Origin: Gammaproteobacteria bacterium
GTDB taxonomy: Bacteria > Pseudomonadota > Gammaproteobacteria > Pseudomonadales > Azotimanducaceae
NCBI GenBank assembly: GCA_028821405.1
Contig: JAPPGK010000056.1
Location: forward strand, 124,001-188,000
Direction: 5' to 3'
DNA length: 64,000 nt
Each line of letters opens with the position of its first letter. Positions within the stretch are counted from its first letter, which is position 1. Of the stretch, positions 26,016-34,466 are shown in pieces. The translations under genes and the position numbers were made by a program. The notes below the pieces were generated by a model that saw nothing but the letters and a program-made list of their open reading frames with translations, ran no database searches and was not told where the DNA came from.

Positions 26016-27248
26016 ATGGCCGAACCATCTCTGGTTCTGGAGGAACTCGAAACGCTCGAAGTCTACGGCGAGACCACCGTCGGTTGGGACGCAAACACGC
26101 CCATCAACGAGACCGTGGACGAAGAGGGAAATCCCGCGTCCGGTCGGCGTGGATTCGGTGTTCCCGACGTACGTGCACCCAGCCAGCGTGTCTACGACCA
26201 TCCGGAGGTTGAGCAACTTCGAGCCCACCTGAAGCGCAACAATGGCATCCAAGGCCTCGAAATCTGCAACCCGGACGAAGTGGAGCGCGCTGCACGGATC
26301 TTCCGCCGCGACGGTTTCGTGGTGGTCCGGGACCTGCTCGACGAAGAACACCTGGCGATCTTCCGGCGGGGAAGCGCCAAGGCCCTGCGCCAGATCCTCG
26401 AAGTGCCGGGCCTCGGCAAGCGCAAATACGTCACCGAGAGCGGTCGTCTCCCCCACCGCTACAGCTACGGCACGGCATCCGCCTCCCGGCAAATGCTCCA
26501 CGAGGAAGAATGGGCCGCCATGGTGGATCTGCCCACCACGACCCCGATCCTCGCCGAGATATTCGGTTCGATGGACTACATGGTGCTCGGTGCCGGCGGC
26601 GACCTTTGCCTGCCGGGCGCCGTCGAGTACCAGCACCTGCACGTCGATGTCGGGGAGTCCAACCAGGTCTCCGAGGGCCGCCTCGAGACGGCGAAGAACA
26701 TCGGCATCGAGATTCGGACCGCGGAAGGCTCGGACGAACCCGACCTCGCAACCCGACGCCGCATCGTAGACTTCTGCCCGGCGGTGGTGACCATCAACTT
26801 CGCCATGTGCGATCTCACTTGGGAGAACGGACCGATCCGCCAGATCCTCGGCTCGCATACCTGGCAGATGCGCCCACCCTCACCGGAGGACGAACCCGAT
26901 TGGATGCGGCTGTCGACCCTGGTGGGCGCACCCGCCGGCGCCGGCGTGTTCCGCGACAACCGGGCCTGGCACGGCGCGACGCCGAACTTGAGCCGCGAGA
27001 TCCGCTCGCTGCCGAACGTGGAATACGGGGCACCCTGGCTTGGCTCCCAGCACAAGAAGACGATGCCCCACGAGATTTGGGAGACCCTCACGCCCCACGG
27101 CAAGCACCTGTGCCGACATATCATGGCGGAGCCCGGCGTCTGGCCAGCCGGCGCGGGCGTCATGCACCCCCTGGGCGCTGAGCGGCGGGCCGCCGCTAAG
27201 CGGATGGGGGGTAGCGGCGCACGGCAGCACGGAAGTCCCGGCGGCTAG
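26016..27248 (+). CDS. Phytanoyl-CoA dioxygenase family protein (PhyH-1)
   Basis: This 410-residue Fe(II)/2-oxoglutarate oxygenase has the double-stranded beta-helix fold. IFRRDGFVVVRDLLDEEHL is the usual N-terminal block, the metal pair is HVD in YQHLHVDVGE, and the distal His lies in NRAWHGATPNLS, followed by a conserved Arg near EIRSLPN that would bind 2-oxoglutarate. A GSHTWQMR block sits between them. A long N-terminal extension (about 70 residues) and a C-terminal tail (GKHLCRHIM and beyond) set it apart from the other four PhyH proteins here. The substrate is unknown; the family hydroxylates many small molecules. Confidence 0.85.
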   Translation: MAEPSLVLEELETLEVYGETTVGWDANTPINETVDEEGNPASGRRGFGVPDVRAPSQRVYDHPEVEQLRAHLKRNNGIQGLEICNPDEVERAARIFRRDGFVVVRDLLDEEHLAIFRRGSAKALRQILEVPGLGKRKYVTESGRLPHRYSYGTASASRQMLHEEEWAAMVDLPTTTPILAEIFGSMDYMVLGAGGDLCLPGAVEYQHLHVDVGESNQVSEGRLETAKNIGIEIRTAEGSDEPDLATRRRIVDFCPAVVTINFAMCDLTWENGPIRQILGSHTWQMRPPSPEDEPDWMRLSTLVGAPAGAGVFRDNRAWHGATPNLSREIRSLPNVEYGAPWLGSQHKKTMPHEIWETLTPHGKHLCRHIMAEPGVWPAGAGVMHPLGAERRAAAKRMGGSGARQHGSPGG

Positions 27249-27266
27249 AGCCGTCGGTACGCCGAC

Positions 27267-27360
27267 ATGGGCCTGCTCGGGGAAGGCCAAGTCGAGAGTT
27301 TCGAGCGCGACGGCTTCCTGATTCTCCGGGATTTCTTCGACGCAGCCGAAGTCGACGATC
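27267..27360 (+). pseudogene. PhyH N-terminal remnant
   Basis: Eighteen bases after PhyH-1, the sequence encodes GLLGEGQVESFERDGFLILR followed by DFFDAAEVDDL. This is the standard N-terminal block of phytanoyl-CoA dioxygenases (F-x-x-DGF-x-x-x-x-x-F). Homology stops abruptly after Leu, and the frame continues with unrelated low-complexity Arg/Ser codons to 27476. A 14-base perfect palindrome lies seven bases past the break. It is a truncated tandem PhyH copy. Confidence 0.7.
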
Positions 27361-27367
27361 TTGCGCC

Positions 27368-27381
27368 CCACCGCGCGGTGG
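27368..27381. repeat. Perfect 14-base palindrome at the PhyH break
   Basis: CCACCGCGCGGTGG is its own reverse complement and lies immediately after the point where the PhyH remnant loses homology. It may mark a deletion or recombination endpoint, or be coincidence in GC-rich DNA. Confidence 0.4.
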
Positions 27382-27573
27382 ACAGCGCAGCACGTTCAAG
27401 GCGGACAACATACCGATCACGCGCCGCAGGAAGGTGGTCCCGCCCTAGCGCCGCGCATTTGCGCTCGCCTCTGTAAGCAAAAGAGTACTTCACGAATGGG
27501 CGATTTCCTGCATACATTGGTCGTCCCGCCCCCCATAGTTGGTGGTATCGTCACATCAGTTGGGACAATCACG

Positions 27574-28245
27574 ATGGAAGTTACCGTGATCGATACCCTG
27601 CGCTACGCCGACCGATTGAAAGCGGCGGGCATCCAAGCAAATCAGGCCGAGGCCATGTCCCGTGCCCTCAACGAAGAACTCACGGGGGGCGTCGCCACAA
27701 AGGACGACATTGGGCATGCGGTGGACACGCTGGACGGCAAACTGGCAGACGCCGTCGAGCACCTCGAGACCAAGATCGAAGGCGACATCGGGCGCCTCGA
27801 GACCAAGATCGAAAGCGAGATCGGGCGCCTCGAGACCAAATTCGAAAGCGACATCGGGCGCCTCGAGACCAAGATCGAAAGCGACATCGGCCACGCGGTG
27901 GCCGAAATGAAAGGCGAACTCGACACCATGGATGCGAAGTTCGATGCGAAATTCAGCGCCATGGACGCGAAGTTCGATGCGAAGTTCAACGCCATGGACG
28001 GGAAGTTCGATGCGAAAATCAACGCCATGGACGGGAAGTTCGATGCGAAATTCGACGCCATGGACGAGAAGTTCGATTCGTTGCGCGACCGGGTCGACTC
28101 GCAGGGACGCTACGTTTTCATGGTCTTGGCGTTGATCGCAGCTCTCGGTCTCTACAACGCCGTCTCACCACACATCGCGGCGAAAGCTCCCGCAACGGCG
28201 GATGCCAAGCCTGCCATCGGCACCGCGCAAACGCGGGACTCTTAG
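27574..28245 (+). CDS. DUF1640-like coiled-coil membrane protein with 11-residue repeats
   Basis: This 223-residue protein has four parts. The first is an N-terminal helical region (RYADRLKAAGIQANQAEAMS) like the DUF1640/CCDC90 family. Then come four consecutive 11-residue units of the type LETKIESDIGR and, after a short linker, five units of the type MDAKFDAKFNA. The last part is one membrane segment (VFMVLALIAALGLY) and a short Ala-rich tail. An 11-residue period predicts a long hendecad coiled coil, a rod pointing away from the membrane. ATG 27574 was chosen because coding features begin there; the same frame is open farther upstream. Related small proteins are often mobile or highly variable in repeat number. 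The function is unknown. Confidence 0.7.
   Translation: MEVTVIDTLRYADRLKAAGIQANQAEAMSRALNEELTGGVATKDDIGHAVDTLDGKLADAVEHLETKIEGDIGRLETKIESEIGRLETKFESDIGRLETKIESDIGHAVAEMKGELDTMDAKFDAKFSAMDAKFDAKFNAMDGKFDAKINAMDGKFDAKFDAMDEKFDSLRDRVDSQGRYVFMVLALIAALGLYNAVSPHIAAKAPATADAKPAIGTAQTRDS
27763..28092 (+). repeat. Two blocks of 33-base in-frame tandem repeats
   Basis: Block A (27763-27894) is four 33-base units coding for variants of LETKIESDIGR. Block B (27928-28092) is five 33-base units coding for variants of MDAKFDAKFNA, the last diverged. Units within a block differ by only a few bases, indicating recent slippage or unequal exchange. Confidence 0.85.
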
Positions 28246-28286
28246 AGCGATGGTTGCCGACCGATCGCATTCCGCCTAGCCCGGCC

Positions 28287-28330
28287 GGGAGACCGCGCGC
28301 CCTACGAACGGGTTAGGGTCTCCCCTACAG
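28287..28330. repeat. Inverted repeat between coiled-coil gene and uvrA (TAGGGG variant)
   Basis: GGGAGACC (28287-28294) and GGTCTCCC (28317-28324) form an 8-bp stem with a 22-base loop. On the minus strand the right arm continues into CTGTAGGGG, whose TAG is the uvrA stop codon. It may serve as a bidirectional terminator for the two convergent genes and looks like a variant of the palindromic repeat family. Confidence 0.55.
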
Positions 28331-31258
28331 GTGCTCTCGCAGATACCGACCCGTGTGCGACTCAGGACACCCGGCGATGTCCTCCGGCGTGCCCACCGCG
28401 ACGACCTCGCCGCCGCCGCGCCCGCCTTCCGGTCCCAGGTCGATGACGTGGTCCGCCGTCTTGATGACGTCCAGGTGGTGCTCGATCACCAGCACGGTGT
28501 GACCCGCGTCCACCAGCCGATGCAGGCAATCCAAGAGCTTCGAGATATCGGCCAGATGCAATCCCGTGGTCGGCTCGTCCAGGATGTATAGGACGTGGCC
28601 GCGACGCTGCAGCTTGGATAGCTCCGTCGCCAGCTTGATCCGCTGCGCCTCGCCACCGGAGAGCGTCGTGGCCGACTGTCCGAGGGTGAGGTAGCCAAGG
28701 CCCAAGTCGTCGAGCACTTTGACTTTGCGGCCGATTCCTGGGCGATCCTCGAAGAAGGCGACGCCCTCCTCGATCGACATGTCGAGCACGTCGGCGATGG
28801 TCTTGCCGTTGTGGGTGACCTCCAGCGTCTCGGCGTTGAAGCGCTGCCCCTTGCAGGCGCCGCACACCACCTCCACGTCCGGCATGAAGTAGAGCTTCGT
28901 CGCGATCACGCCCTCCCCTTGGCACTCCTCGCAGCGCCCGCCCTTGACGTTGAAGCTGAATCGGCCCGGCTTGTAGCCGCGCTCCTTCGACATCGTCGCG
29001 TTGGCAAAGAGCGTCCTGATCTGATCGTAGAAGCCGACGTAGGTGGAGGGGTTCGATCGGCTGTTACGACCGATGGGCGACTGGTCGATGTTGATCACGC
29101 GGGTCAGGTGGTCGACGCCTTCCAAGGCATCGTGAGCGCCGGACAGCGAGCGCGAATCGACGAGCCGTTTCCACAATTCCTTGTAGAGGATCTCGTTGAT
29201 CAGCGTGGACTTGCCGGATCCCGACGCGCCGCTGACACAGATGAACTGGCCGAGGGGAATCTCGACGTCAACGCGTTTGAGGTTGTTCTCGCGGGCACCC
29301 CGTATGTGCAGCGACTGGCCGTTGATCTCGCGTCGTTCGGCAGGCGTCTCGATCCGCCGTTGGCCCGAGAGGTACTGGCCGGTGGGCGAGTCCGCGCAGC
29401 TTAGAATCTCATCGAGAGTCCCCGCGACGACCACCTCGCCGCCGTGGATTCCGGGTCCGGGCCCGAGTTCCAGCAGATGGTCGGCGGCGCGGATGGTGTC
29501 CTCGTCGTGCTCGACCACGATCACCGTGTTGCCGAGATCCCGAAGTGATCGCAGCGTGTCGATCATCTTGACGTTGTCCTTCGGATGTAGCCCGATGGAC
29601 GGCTCGTCGAGCACGTAGAGCATTCCCATCAAGCCGGAGCCGATCTGCGTCGACAGGCGGATACGCTGGGCCTCGCCCCCCGAGAGTGTTCCCGAGGCGC
29701 GGTTGAAGTTCAGGTAGTCAAGGCCGATGCCGAGCAGCAGGTCGATGCGCCGGGCGATCTCGCGGACGATCTGCCGGCCCGCCTCCGCCCTAGGTCCGGT
29801 GGGTTCGATGGTGTCCAGGAACGGCCTGAGTTCGTCGAAGTTCATGCCGCCGAATTGCTCGATGTTCCGCCCGGCGATCTCGAACCCCAGCCGGGTCGCG
29901 CGTAGCCGCGAGCCGTGGCAGTCGGGACAGATGTGTTCGACCATCACGCGGTCGAGCCAGGCTTCCATGCCGGAGTTGGCAACGTCCTGCTGCCGGTATC
30001 GGCGGTAGTTGCGCTCGATGCCCCCGGCGATCCCGGGGAACGGCCACTGCCAGCGCAGCCACCCTTCCTTGCGCACCTTGGCGTCCGGCGGTATTTGAAG
30101 CTGAAGGGGCTCTCCCCGCGTGCCGTGCAGAATGACGTCCCGGGCTTCCTCGCCTAGTTCCCGCCACGGGGTATCGAGGTCGAAGCCGTATTTCTCGCCG
30201 AGCGAGTAGATCGTGTAGCCGCGATGGTTGTCCGCCTTGTAGTTGAAGGCGTCGCGCAGGAAGCAGCCGTCGCGGATGCTGCGTTCCGGGTTGGTGATGA
30301 GCAGATCCTGGTGGGTCTGCTTGTCCGTGCCGATGCCGCCGCAGGTGCGGCATGCGCTCTCCGGATTATTGAACATGAAGAAATCCGGGATGATGTCGCC
30401 GTAGACAAGGGCGTGGGTCGGACTGCCGAACGTCTTCGCGAACTCCCGGGCGACGGTCTTGGTCGTCCCGCCAACCACTGCGGCGGACATCAGGCTGTCC
30501 CCCACCCGCAAGGCGTGTTCGATGGCGGCCTTGAGTTGCTTTTCGACCCCGGGGACAAGGACCAGCCGGTCGACCACGGCGGTCAGCCTGGGATCGCCAG
30601 GAAGCGCTTCGGGAACGTTCTCGGTGAGGTCGATGCGTTCGGCGTCTATCTCGACATACCTGCAGCCGAGTTTGCGCACCTCGTTGAAGATGAACTCGGG
30701 ATCTTCGCCGTAGACCTGGAAGATCGGTGCCCGCAACTCGACCTGGGCATTCTCCGGCAACGCGAGAATCGACTCGAGGATCTGCGAAGCCGTCTTCACC
30801 GGCGTCGGTTCGCCGCTGTACGGGCACTGTGCCTCGCCAATGGTGGCAAACAAGAGGTTCAGGTAGCTCGATACGTCGGTCAGCGTGCCAACGGTCGAGC
30901 GCGGGTTGCGGGCGATCGTCTTCTGCTCGATGGACACCACCGGCGACAGTCCGTACACGAAGTCGACATCGGGTTTCTCGACCTGGGCGATGAAGCGCTT
31001 GGCGTACGTCGAGAGCGACTCCATGTAGCGCCGCTGGCCTTCCGCATAGATCGTGTCGAAGGCGAGCGAGGACTTGCCAGAGCCGGACAGGCCGGTGACC
31101 ACGGTGAGCTGATCCCTCGGCAACTCAACCGAGATGTTCTTCAGGTTGTGGACTCGTGCGCCCTGTACGTCGATGGTCGTGCGGATAGCCGGACGCTTGG
31201 GTTTTCGCGACGCGGTGGGTTTCGCGGCAGCGCGACGGGCTTGTTTCGGTTCGGGCAT
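28325..31258 (-). CDS. uvrA: UvrA-family excinuclease ATPase
   Basis: This 977-residue DNA-damage recognition ATPase has two ABC modules. Module 1 has [20 protein letters not shown] and [19 protein letters not shown]; module 2 has [16 protein letters not shown] and [17 protein letters not shown], with both Walker B segments ([21 protein letters not shown]). Zinc-finger cysteines are seen in CRTCGGIG with CPDCHGSRL, and in CEECQGEG with CGACKGQRF. The block where typical UvrA has a CPxCG motif reads CPYSGEP, and the insertion region around [11 protein letters not shown] is unlike E. coli UvrA, so this may be a divergent paralogue rather than the housekeeping copy. ATG 31258 follows GAGAAG. It is convergent with the coiled-coil gene. 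Confidence 0.88.
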   Translation of the reverse strand: MPEPKQARRAAAKPTASRKPKRPAIRTTIDVQGARVHNLKNISVELPRDQLTVVTGLSGSGKSSLAFDTIYAEGQRRYMESLSTYAKRFIAQVEKPDVDFVYGLSPVVSIEQKTIARNPRSTVGTLTDVSSYLNLLFATIGEAQCPYSGEPTPVKTASQILESILALPENAQVELRAPIFQVYGEDPEFIFNEVRKLGCRYVEIDAERIDLTENVPEALPGDPRLTAVVDRLVLVPGVEKQLKAAIEHALRVGDSLMSAAVVGGTTKTVAREFAKTFGSPTHALVYGDIIPDFFMFNNPESACRTCGGIGTDKQTHQDLLITNPERSIRDGCFLRDAFNYKADNHRGYTIYSLGEKYGFDLDTPWRELGEEARDVILHGTRGEPLQLQIPPDAKVRKEGWLRWQWPFPGIAGGIERNYRRYRQQDVANSGMEAWLDRVMVEHICPDCHGSRLRATRLGFEIAGRNIEQFGGMNFDELRPFLDTIEPTGPRAEAGRQIVREIARRIDLLLGIGLDYLNFNRASGTLSGGEAQRIRLSTQIGSGLMGMLYVLDEPSIGLHPKDNVKMIDTLRSLRDLGNTVIVVEHDEDTIRAADHLLELGPGPGIHGGEVVVAGTLDEILSCADSPTGQYLSGQRRIETPAERREINGQSLHIRGARENNLKRVDVEIPLGQFICVSGASGSGKSTLINEILYKELWKRLVDSRSLSGAHDALEGVDHLTRVINIDQSPIGRNSRSNPSTYVGFYDQIRTLFANATMSKERGYKPGRFSFNVKGGRCEECQGEGVIATKLYFMPDVEVVCGACKGQRFNAETLEVTHNGKTIADVLDMSIEEGVAFFEDRPGIGRKVKVLDDLGLGYLTLGQSATTLSGGEAQRIKLATELSKLQRRGHVLYILDEPTTGLHLADISKLLDCLHRLVDAGHTVLVIEHHLDVIKTADHVIDLGPEGGRGGGEVVAVGTPEDIAGCPESHTGRYLREHL

Positions 31259-31331
31259 GGTCTTCTCGGTCACTGCTTCACGCGGCGGTTTACGCTCATC
31301 GTAAGCAATTGATCGGGTGCTCGCAGTGCGA

Positions 31332-31721
31332 CTATGGCAGTCGCATGACACTGGGGTAGTCGTCGAAACGTTCGTCGAATGTGAGAATCCGGCCCAGACC
31401 ATGGGCCGCCATCACCGCCAGATGCAAACAATCCCTACCCGACAGACCGTTGTGCTGCGCCGCTATCCGGGCCGCCTCGCCCACGTCGTCGCGCGAGATT
31501 GGATAGACGTCCGCCACGAGTTCGTCCAGCAAATCAAACGCATCGGCAATCGCCGCGCGACGATTGATCGCCACGTAGCGGTGAACGACTTCCTGGTAAA
31601 CCTCGGCGCTCGTGACGAACTCCTCGTCGGGCCTGGTCTCGAGGAACGCCTCGAGGCGCTGCCGGTTGGGATGCGATGCACCCACGAGGTACATCGGCAC
31701 GTTCGAGTCAACGAATATCAC
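31332..31721 (-). CDS. PIN-domain toxin (VapC-like)
   Basis: This 129-residue PIN-fold ribonuclease toxin has the acidic active-site set: Asp5 in [11 protein letters not shown], Glu in TSAEVYQEV, Asp in [11 protein letters not shown], and Asp in [12 protein letters not shown]. VapC-type toxins cleave tRNA or rRNA when freed from antitoxin. The start is GTG 31721, which overlaps the last 14 bases of the antitoxin gene, the usual coupling of a type II module. The longer open frame to 31787 only mirrors the antitoxin. Confidence 0.85.
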   Translation of the reverse strand: MIFVDSNVPMYLVGASHPNRQRLEAFLETRPDEEFVTSAEVYQEVVHRYVAINRRAAIADAFDLLDELVADVYPISRDDVGEAARIAAQHNGLSGRDCLHLAVMAAHGLGRILTFDERFDDYPSVMRLP

Positions 31722-32043
31722 GACCGCGCTCGATGTCGCCCAGCATCTCCCCAATGTCGCCCGTCGGATGATTGCACGCCAGCGCACGCGCCACGGCCTT
31801 TGATCGACGCGCGGCCCTTTCCCAAGGCCGATTTCGGCGCGCGACCTGCTCCGCCCAAGGGCTCGCGTCCAACCCGGCCTCCCGTTCGATTTCTTCGGTT
31901 CGTCGTTCGACGAAACGTTGGATCTCGTTGCCCATCTTGCGGTTCGTGGCGCTGCATGCCGTCTTGAACCGCGTATGCAAACTCTCGGGAAGGTTCAGGC
32001 TCAACCGTTTGGTCGGTTCCTGCTTCAACGATTCGTAACCCAT
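31708..32043 (-). CDS. RHH-type antitoxin for PIN toxin
   Basis: This is a 111-residue antitoxin. The N-terminal KRLSLNLPESLHTRFKTAC followed by NRKMGNEIQRFVERR looks like a ribbon-helix-helix DNA-binding domain. The C-terminal half, rich in Arg, Ala and Glu, would wrap the toxin. It precedes and overlaps the VapC-like gene. Autoregulation at the upstream AT-rich gap, which contains an ATGTACAT palindrome near 32187, is inferred. Confidence 0.75.
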   Translation of the reverse strand: MGYESLKQEPTKRLSLNLPESLHTRFKTACSATNRKMGNEIQRFVERRTEEIEREAGLDASPWAEQVARRNRPWERAARRSKAVARALACNHPTGDIGEMLGDIERGRDIR

Positions 32044-32398
32044 GTAGGACTTTCCCAGTGTGTGCTCGCTTGGATTGGGGACTCAACTGATCGCGGAGCT
32101 ACGCCAGATACACACGAAACGTACCCGCTCGCCGCATCGCCGTACAAAAACGTCCGCCCACCTCGCGCTAGCGAACACAATACCACTTATGTACATGTAT
32201 GCCTATGGGCTTTCGGATACCGCGGCACTACACGCCGGATCGCGACGACCGCTGGCACGACCGTTACGTTGCAGCCTTCGGAGAGCTGCGTCTTGGACCT
32301 GACTGTCCCGGTCCCCAACCTTAGGTTTATCCCACCGGCCGCAACCGGTCCCATTCGGCGCATCGGCACCCCGAACCAGCGGACGGCCTAGAGCGGCA
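32044..32398. other. Promoter-type gap upstream of the toxin-antitoxin module
   Basis: There is no gene in these 355 bases. An AT-rich stretch around 32180-32205 holds the overlapping palindromes ATGTACAT and TACATGTA, candidate operator half-sites for the antitoxin. The rest shows nothing recognisable. Confidence 0.4.
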
Positions 32399-33331
32399 TC
32401 ACCATTTCACCCGGAAGAACGCCAGTTCCTCCACGTCGATCTGGCTGCGGGTGGTCAGCTTGACGGGTGTGGACGCCTTTTCGATGACGCCGATGTCGGA
32501 CAGCCACTCGCAGGCGATGATGACGTGTTCCATGTCGTAGTTGCGCCGAAAATAGTGCGCGATGTCCCGGGCGGCGCGCGGGTCGCCACCGGCCTCGTCC
32601 AAGTATTCGAGCACGGGCGCAAACAGTTCTTCGGCGCGCGGTTCCAAGTAGGCGTCGATGGCGTCTAACGCCACCGTGAGCGCTTGCCGGGTGACTTCCC
32701 GCTCCAAGAGGTCGGTGTAGATCAGCTTGAACACGTCCGGGTTCAAGCGCAGCGCGTCGATGAGTGCTTCGCGACCCACGATTTCGCCGTGCAGACCTAC
32801 TTCGACCTCCGCCAAGGCTCGGGCCGTTGTTAGGATCCAAAGCGCAGTGTAGGCGTCGTCGTCCTTGATCTCGTACCACTTGCGCGCCTTGTAGAGCGAT
32901 GCCAGGGCGTGCTGCGCCGCGTGCATGGCTTGGACTTGGCTGTCCCGGGCACCCACCTTGCCGAGTTCGGCGAAGATCGCGTCGATGGACGGATCGCGGC
33001 TGTAGACGAGGCGCGCCTTGGCGAACACCGAATGGCCGAACAGGTTGCGCACCGACGACTCCAAACGCTGACGGAACTCGGCCCGGGGCTGAACCGTGGT
33101 GTGGATGTTGATGTCGTCGGCAACGAGCGCCACGTCGTGGGTCTTGGTCTTCCTGTCGTCGGTGCAGACCAGCACCAAGTCGATGTCCGACTTGTCCCAG
33201 ACCTCGTCGTGGGAAAGGCTGCCGCAGAGGATCGCCGCCAGGATGTGGTTGTCCTCGCGGATCTCCGCGACAAGGGAGTCGAGGGCGGCCTCGAAGCGTT
33301 CGCGGGCGACCGGCGACTTACCCAGCATCAT
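32399..33331 (-). CDS. Nucleotidyltransferase-domain protein
   Basis: This 310-residue protein has an N-terminal polymerase-beta-type nucleotidyltransferase domain. LCGSLSHDEVWDKSDIDLVL gives the G-S-x(n)-S-D-x-D metal site at about residues 33-52, followed by NIHTTVQPRAEFRQRLE. The C-terminal two thirds are helical, possibly a substrate- or partner-binding region, and end in a DVEELAFFRV segment. It could transfer a nucleotide to a small molecule or protein, as in aminoglycoside nucleotidyltransferases or MNT-type antitoxins. The start (ATG 33331) overlaps the last 14 bases of a PIN remnant, as a coupled toxin-antitoxin gene would. Confidence 0.75.
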   Translation of the reverse strand: MMLGKSPVARERFEAALDSLVAEIREDNHILAAILCGSLSHDEVWDKSDIDLVLVCTDDRKTKTHDVALVADDINIHTTVQPRAEFRQRLESSVRNLFGHSVFAKARLVYSRDPSIDAIFAELGKVGARDSQVQAMHAAQHALASLYKARKWYEIKDDDAYTALWILTTARALAEVEVGLHGEIVGREALIDALRLNPDVFKLIYTDLLEREVTRQALTVALDAIDAYLEPRAEELFAPVLEYLDEAGGDPRAARDIAHYFRRNYDMEHVIIACEWLSDIGVIEKASTPVKLTTRSQIDVEELAFFRVKW

Positions 33332-33587
33332 TGAACTGATCCAGAAACTGCCGCGGCGACACGATGTGCGTCTTCCAATCGCCATCGGGAAAGTGACGGA
33401 GATTGCCGGTCACGAGAAACTCCACCATCGCGGCTTCCGCGACTTCGAGGAAGGGCTCGTCGTCAACGTGTGGTAGGCGAATTGACTGCGGCACGGGCAC
33501 GACGAGTTCACCTTGTGCCCGAACCTGCGCCAAGAACGACGCGACATCCGCCTCCTCGAATGGGATCGAGGGCCGGGGCGTCGGCAC
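33318..33587 (-). pseudogene. PIN-family toxin, C-terminal remnant
   Basis: Only the C-terminal half of a PIN toxin of the TIGR00305-like family remains. It includes VRAQGELVVPVPQSIRLP, then VDDEPFLEVAEAAMVEFLVT and GNLRHFP, ending in SPRQFLDQF. The last two acidic active-site positions (DDEPF and the region around GNLRHFP) are kept, but the N-terminal Asp-bearing strand is gone. Sequence in this frame becomes unrelated close to the PhyH-2 stop at 33597, so a deletion probably joined them. It overlaps the nucleotidyltransferase start by 14 bases. Confidence 0.7.
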
Positions 33588-33596
33588 AACGAGCCA

Positions 33597-34466
33597 TCAC
33601 CTCGGCGCGTCCCGACCTTGCGCCATCCGTGTGCGCACCCGGCTGCGGAAAATACGGTAGGAGGGGTCGAACAGATAGTCGATCGGCCCATCCAAGTATT
33701 CAGCGTTGGCGTCCGCGTCGCGCCCCTCCAACGCGCTCTCACAGCCCTTGCCGAACTTCAGCCGATACCGTGACTCCCCCGACGGTTTCGACAGGATCAA
33801 CGCGATCATGTGCCGGGGCCGGTCGGAGGGATTCGGCACCCCTCGATGCCAGATGCGCACGTCTCGAAGCAGCACATCGCCTGGTTGCGTGCGAGGATTC
33901 ACGGGGCCGCGCACGCCACGACGCGCCTCTTCCATCCGGGCCGGTACGCCGTTGTGGTTCTCGTAGACGCCGAGGCGATGGCTTCCGGGCCAAAGTTCGA
34001 TGGCCCCGTTGCTCTCGTTCGCAGGACCCGGCGGGATGTTGACGACCATGCCCGTGGTCGGCGCGACCGGTTCATCCGGCTTCGTCGAGTGACGCCCGTC
34101 CATATGCAGGTGCTGGCACACGCTACCCGGACAGTTGGTGTTGCCGTTGTAGAACGTGAGCCGCGCCGGCCCGCCATAGACAGCGCGGGCCACGGCATTG
34201 ACCGCCGGATTCATGGCCACTTCGGGGAACACGTAGTCGGCGAACGGCGGCGGCCCCTGCTGCAGATGACCGGCCTGGCGCGGATTGCCGCCGATGATGG
34301 TGCAGAAGCGCAGCAGATCGTGGGTGTCCCGGTCCATGCGCCGACGGAGTTCCGCCAAGGGTTCCTTCGGTAGCGCGCCGACGAGAATTACGCAGCCGTG
34401 TTCGTGGATCGCCTCGGCGGCACGCCCGGTTTCGTCCGGCGAGACGCGAACGATGCCGTCAGCCAA
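33597..34466 (-). CDS. Phytanoyl-CoA dioxygenase family protein (PhyH-2)
   Basis: This 289-residue Fe(II)/2-oxoglutarate oxygenase has the metal pair HMD in VCQHLHMDGRHST, WPGSHRLGVYENHNG as the GSH block, the distal His in VRIWHRGVPN, and the 2-oxoglutarate-binding Arg in SDRPRHMIAL. The length is standard. Its start overlaps the end of the Gfo/Idh/MocA gene by eight bases, so the two are translated together, probably acting on the same small molecule as an oxidation and hydroxylation pair. Confidence 0.88.
   Translation of the reverse strand: MADGIVRVSPDETGRAAEAIHEHGCVILVGALPKEPLAELRRRMDRDTHDLLRFCTIIGGNPRQAGHLQQGPPPFADYVFPEVAMNPAVNAVARAVYGGPARLTFYNGNTNCPGSVCQHLHMDGRHSTKPDEPVAPTTGMVVNIPPGPANESNGAIELWPGSHRLGVYENHNGVPARMEEARRGVRGPVNPRTQPGDVLLRDVRIWHRGVPNPSDRPRHMIALILSKPSGESRYRLKFGKGCESALEGRDADANAEYLDGPIDYLFDPSYRIFRSRVRTRMAQGRDAPR

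Noticed and set aside
27763-28092. Regular 33-base repeats as a CRISPR array
   Set aside because: The units are contiguous, in frame and without unique spacers; they encode an 11-residue coiled-coil repeat.
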